DNA of 64,000 nucleotides from JAQIBY01 sp964615585 (lineage in GTDB: Bacteria > Bacteroidota > Bacteroidia > Bacteroidales > ML635J-15), in contig CAZTNS010000002.1 of assembly GCA_964615585.1 (NCBI GenBank), positions 1 to 64,000 on the forward strand. Direction: 5' to 3'. The notes beneath the pieces are model-generated. The model was not told the origin of the DNA and searched no databases. It worked only from the letters and a program-made list of their open reading frames with translations. The first letter of the stretch is position 1, and every line of letters starts with the position of its first letter. Positions 62,255 through 64,000 of the stretch are shown here, piece after piece. Made by a program: the position numbers and the translations under genes.

Positions 62255-62325
62255 TATTAATCCTCTTTTTAAATTTTACTAAACTAATTCGACTATCTAA
62301 TTCTTCTCACTGTATGTTAAGGATA

Positions 62326-62356
62326 CAAAAATAACATCTATAATTCAAATGACAAA
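62326..62356 (-). promoter_or_regulatory. promoter of rpmH
   Basis: Minus-strand TTTG (62356-62353), 19-nt spacer, TATTTTTG (62333-62326). The predicted leader is about 65 nt. Confidence 0.7.
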
Positions 62357-62401
62357 TTTTTTACATGTTTTTTTACATATGAGCAAAACTATCCGCTTGT
62401 G

Positions 62402-62423
62402 TGATCCGCCAGCTGGCGGATCA
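62402..62423. repeat. 22-bp perfect palindrome
   Basis: TGATCCGCCAG followed by CTGGCGGATCA is perfectly symmetrical with no loop. It has no T-tract; it may be a REP-like repeat or a dimeric protein site between rpmH and the divergent glycosyltransferase gene. Confidence 0.7.
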
Positions 62424-62616
62424 TTGAGGTTTCACATCAATATTTTCATGCATTTGCCTAATATAATTACCAACACCCATCAGAAACTTTCAACAAAGTT
62501 TCTGAAAAAAACAATCAAGACTTTCCACAAAAAATGCAACAGAACTGTTTTTTTTATTACCATTGTAATGTTTTAGGTTGTTTTTCAGTGTAACAAAAAA
62601 ACAATTTTAAAAAGAG

Positions 62617-64000
62617 ATGTCACCCTCATTAAAAAGAAATATCGTATTAACACTCATTTTAGCGGTTACTGTTCTCCTTTTTTCACCAACAATAAACAGT
62701 AATTTTCTAAATTGGGACGATAGCACATACATTACAAACAATAAACTGATATATAATGATATAAATATTGATTCATTTGAAAAATTATATGATTTTGATC
62801 AAAATATTTCTTTGGTATTGTTCAGTTTTCTGGTTCAAATAAAGCTTTTTGGAGACAATCCCGAATTGTTTAATTTACTCAATATCCTTTTCCATCTATT
62901 CAATGTTTTGTTGATTTATAAATTGGGCAATTATTTACTCAAAAACCCAAATATGGCGATAATCATCGCTTTTATTTTTGCGATACATCCGTTAAAAACC
63001 GAGAGCGTGTGCTGGATAATTCAAAGAAAAGATTTGTTCTTTTCCCTATTCTTCATCCTTAGCATCCTTGCATACATCAAATACATAAAACACAACAAAC
63101 TATTTTGGACACTCATCAGTTTGATCCTGGCTTATTTAGCGATATTGAGTAAAGTCCAGGCAATTACGTTGCCATTTACAATTTTGTTAATTGTGTATCA
63201 TTTAAGAGGACGTATTTTATTCAAAGACGTGATAATGAACATATGTATATTTTTACTGCTTATTACCAACCTTTATCAGCTTCATTATTTTATTTTGCTG
63301 GTAGCATTACCAACAAGCCTTATTTTACTTTATGGGGACAAATTATACCATATTACAAAAAACACAACAAAAAATCTTTTCCATAGATTCAAAAAGTTTA
63401 TAAAAGCAAAATCAACCATAGTTCAACTCCTAATTTTAACGGGATCAATACTTGTCCTTTTCGAAATATTAGAAAGGGTACTTGATACGATTTTTGATTA
63501 CCTGGAAGTTTTAATGCCCATCATAATATTTTTTCACATTTATCCGGCTTTACTGTTGGCAGGCTTGTTTTTATATAAGTTTCTAATGCTTAAAACAAAG
63601 AAACATAAACTCTATACTGTCATATTTTCAATCGCTATAGCATCAATCGCTATTGTATTATTTTACAATGCGTTTTTAGTTGATTCTGATTTACAAATAT
63701 CTGATATATTTCATAAAAGAATTTTTTATGCAGGCTTTAGTTTCAATTATTATTTGTACAAACTTTTCCTGCCATTTAATTTGGTTACCATGCATCCATA
63801 TCCTGATTCAACAGAATTAAGTTCCTGGTATTACCAAATATCGCCATTAATCAGTTTGTTCATTATTGGATTGGTCATCTTTTTGGTAAAAAGAATAAAA
63901 AACACAGAGTACAAAAAATACATCGCATTTGGTTTGTTGTTCTACCTTATCAATATTATGGTTGTTTTACACTTTATTCCCATAAAGGGGAAAGTTATTG
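62617..64000 (+). CDS. TMTC-like membrane glycosyltransferase, cut by the window end
   Basis: Open from ATG 62617 to the right edge (461 codons visible, no stop). Highly hydrophobic with about ten membrane segments. Family signs: NFLNWDDSTYITNN in the first periplasmic loop (the DD metal/donor-site region of GT-C enzymes), IHPLKTESVCWIIQRKDLFF, LSKVQAITLPFTILLIVY and YKLFLPFNLVTMHPYPD. This matches bacterial relatives of TMTC O-mannosyltransferases, which usually carry C-terminal TPRs; that part would lie beyond the window. Probable polyprenyl-phosphate-sugar-dependent protein or glycan glycosylation. Confidence 0.82.
   Translation, partial: MSPSLKRNIVLTLILAVTVLLFSPTINSNFLNWDDSTYITNNKLIYNDINIDSFEKLYDFDQNISLVLFSFLVQIKLFGDNPELFNLLNILFHLFNVLLIYKLGNYLLKNPNMAIIIAFIFAIHPLKTESVCWIIQRKDLFFSLFFILSILAYIKYIKHNKLFWTLISLILAYLAILSKVQAITLPFTILLIVYHLRGRILFKDVIMNICIFLLLITNLYQLHYFILLVALPTSLILLYGDKLYHITKNTTKNLFHRFKKFIKAKSTIVQLLILTGSILVLFEILERVLDTIFDYLEVLMPIIIFFHIYPALLLAGLFLYKFLMLKTKKHKLYTVIFSIAIASIAIVLFYNAFLVDSDLQISDIFHKRIFYAGFSFNYYLYKLFLPFNLVTMHPYPDSTELSSWYYQISPLISLFIIGLVIFLVKRIKNTEYKKYIAFGLLFYLINIMVVLHFIPIKGKVI

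Overview
The window looks like a chromosomal piece of a Bacteroidota (Bacteroidetes) bacterium, probably of the Bacteroidales/Marinilabiliales type. The evidence is: type IX secretion (T9SS) features (a PorD-family protein, PorE-like OmpA/PD40 proteins, two proteins with C-terminal T9SS sorting domains); a short 286-residue housekeeping sigma factor without region 1.1; promoters of the TTG-19 nt-TAnnTTTG type; a TonB receptor with a carboxypeptidase-like N-terminal domain; and the conserved run bamD-rpoZ-coaBC-porD-recN. Base composition is AT-rich throughout. No rRNA, CRISPR array, prophage or intact transposase gene was seen; one tRNA was found.

Layout. 77-7523 (minus) is a TetR-TolC-HlyD-HNH-ABC-ABC-permease-permease export operon of the YbhGFSR/CecR type, with an HNH-nuclease-like gene inside it. 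7608-13150 holds a 23S-IVP/four-helix protein, two small paralogous secreted repeat proteins (YRSDAD and SKYDAD repeats), a large envelope protein and a hybrid histidine kinase with a solute-binding-type sensor. 13302-15465 is a MurU-like nucleotidyltransferase and an AmgK-like kinase fused to a RapZ C-terminal domain (probably cell-wall sugar recycling). 15785-19765 encodes a TonB receptor and a sodium:solute symporter. 19766-20836 is a graveyard of small mobile-element remnants. 20837-23299 encodes a beta-barrel protein and an apparently non-catalytic PafA-type alkaline phosphatase relative. tRNA-Lys and batD-batE follow. 26706-28754 is a broken T9SS-exported GLUG protein.

29179-44680 contains a DJ-1/PfpI lipoprotein, a DUF2905 protein, three PorE-like OmpA proteins, a barrel protein, a DEAD-box helicase, gcvT, a TPR protein and secA. 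44681-45401 is a GxxExxY pseudogene split by an IS3-family fragment. 45671-51185 has a barrel protein facing the bamD-rpoZ-coaBC-porD-recN operon. 51265-56108 carries a T9SS-exported hydrolase, a metallophosphoesterase/nucleotidyltransferase pair, a membrane methyltransferase and a secreted protein. 56519-62254 holds rsmE, dapF, htrA, rpoD, a lipoprotein plus barrel pair and rpmH. The last gene, a TMTC-like membrane glycosyltransferase, runs off the right edge.

The genes fit an envelope-centred picture: Sec export (SecA), outer-membrane assembly (BamD), T9SS export, periplasmic proteolysis (HtrA) and peptidoglycan precursor supply (DapF and the MurU/AmgK-type pair). The most unusual items are the AmgK-RapZ fusion, the paired homogenised repeat proteins, the degenerate phosphatase, the HNH gene embedded in the efflux operon, and several families of small dispersed inverted repeats.
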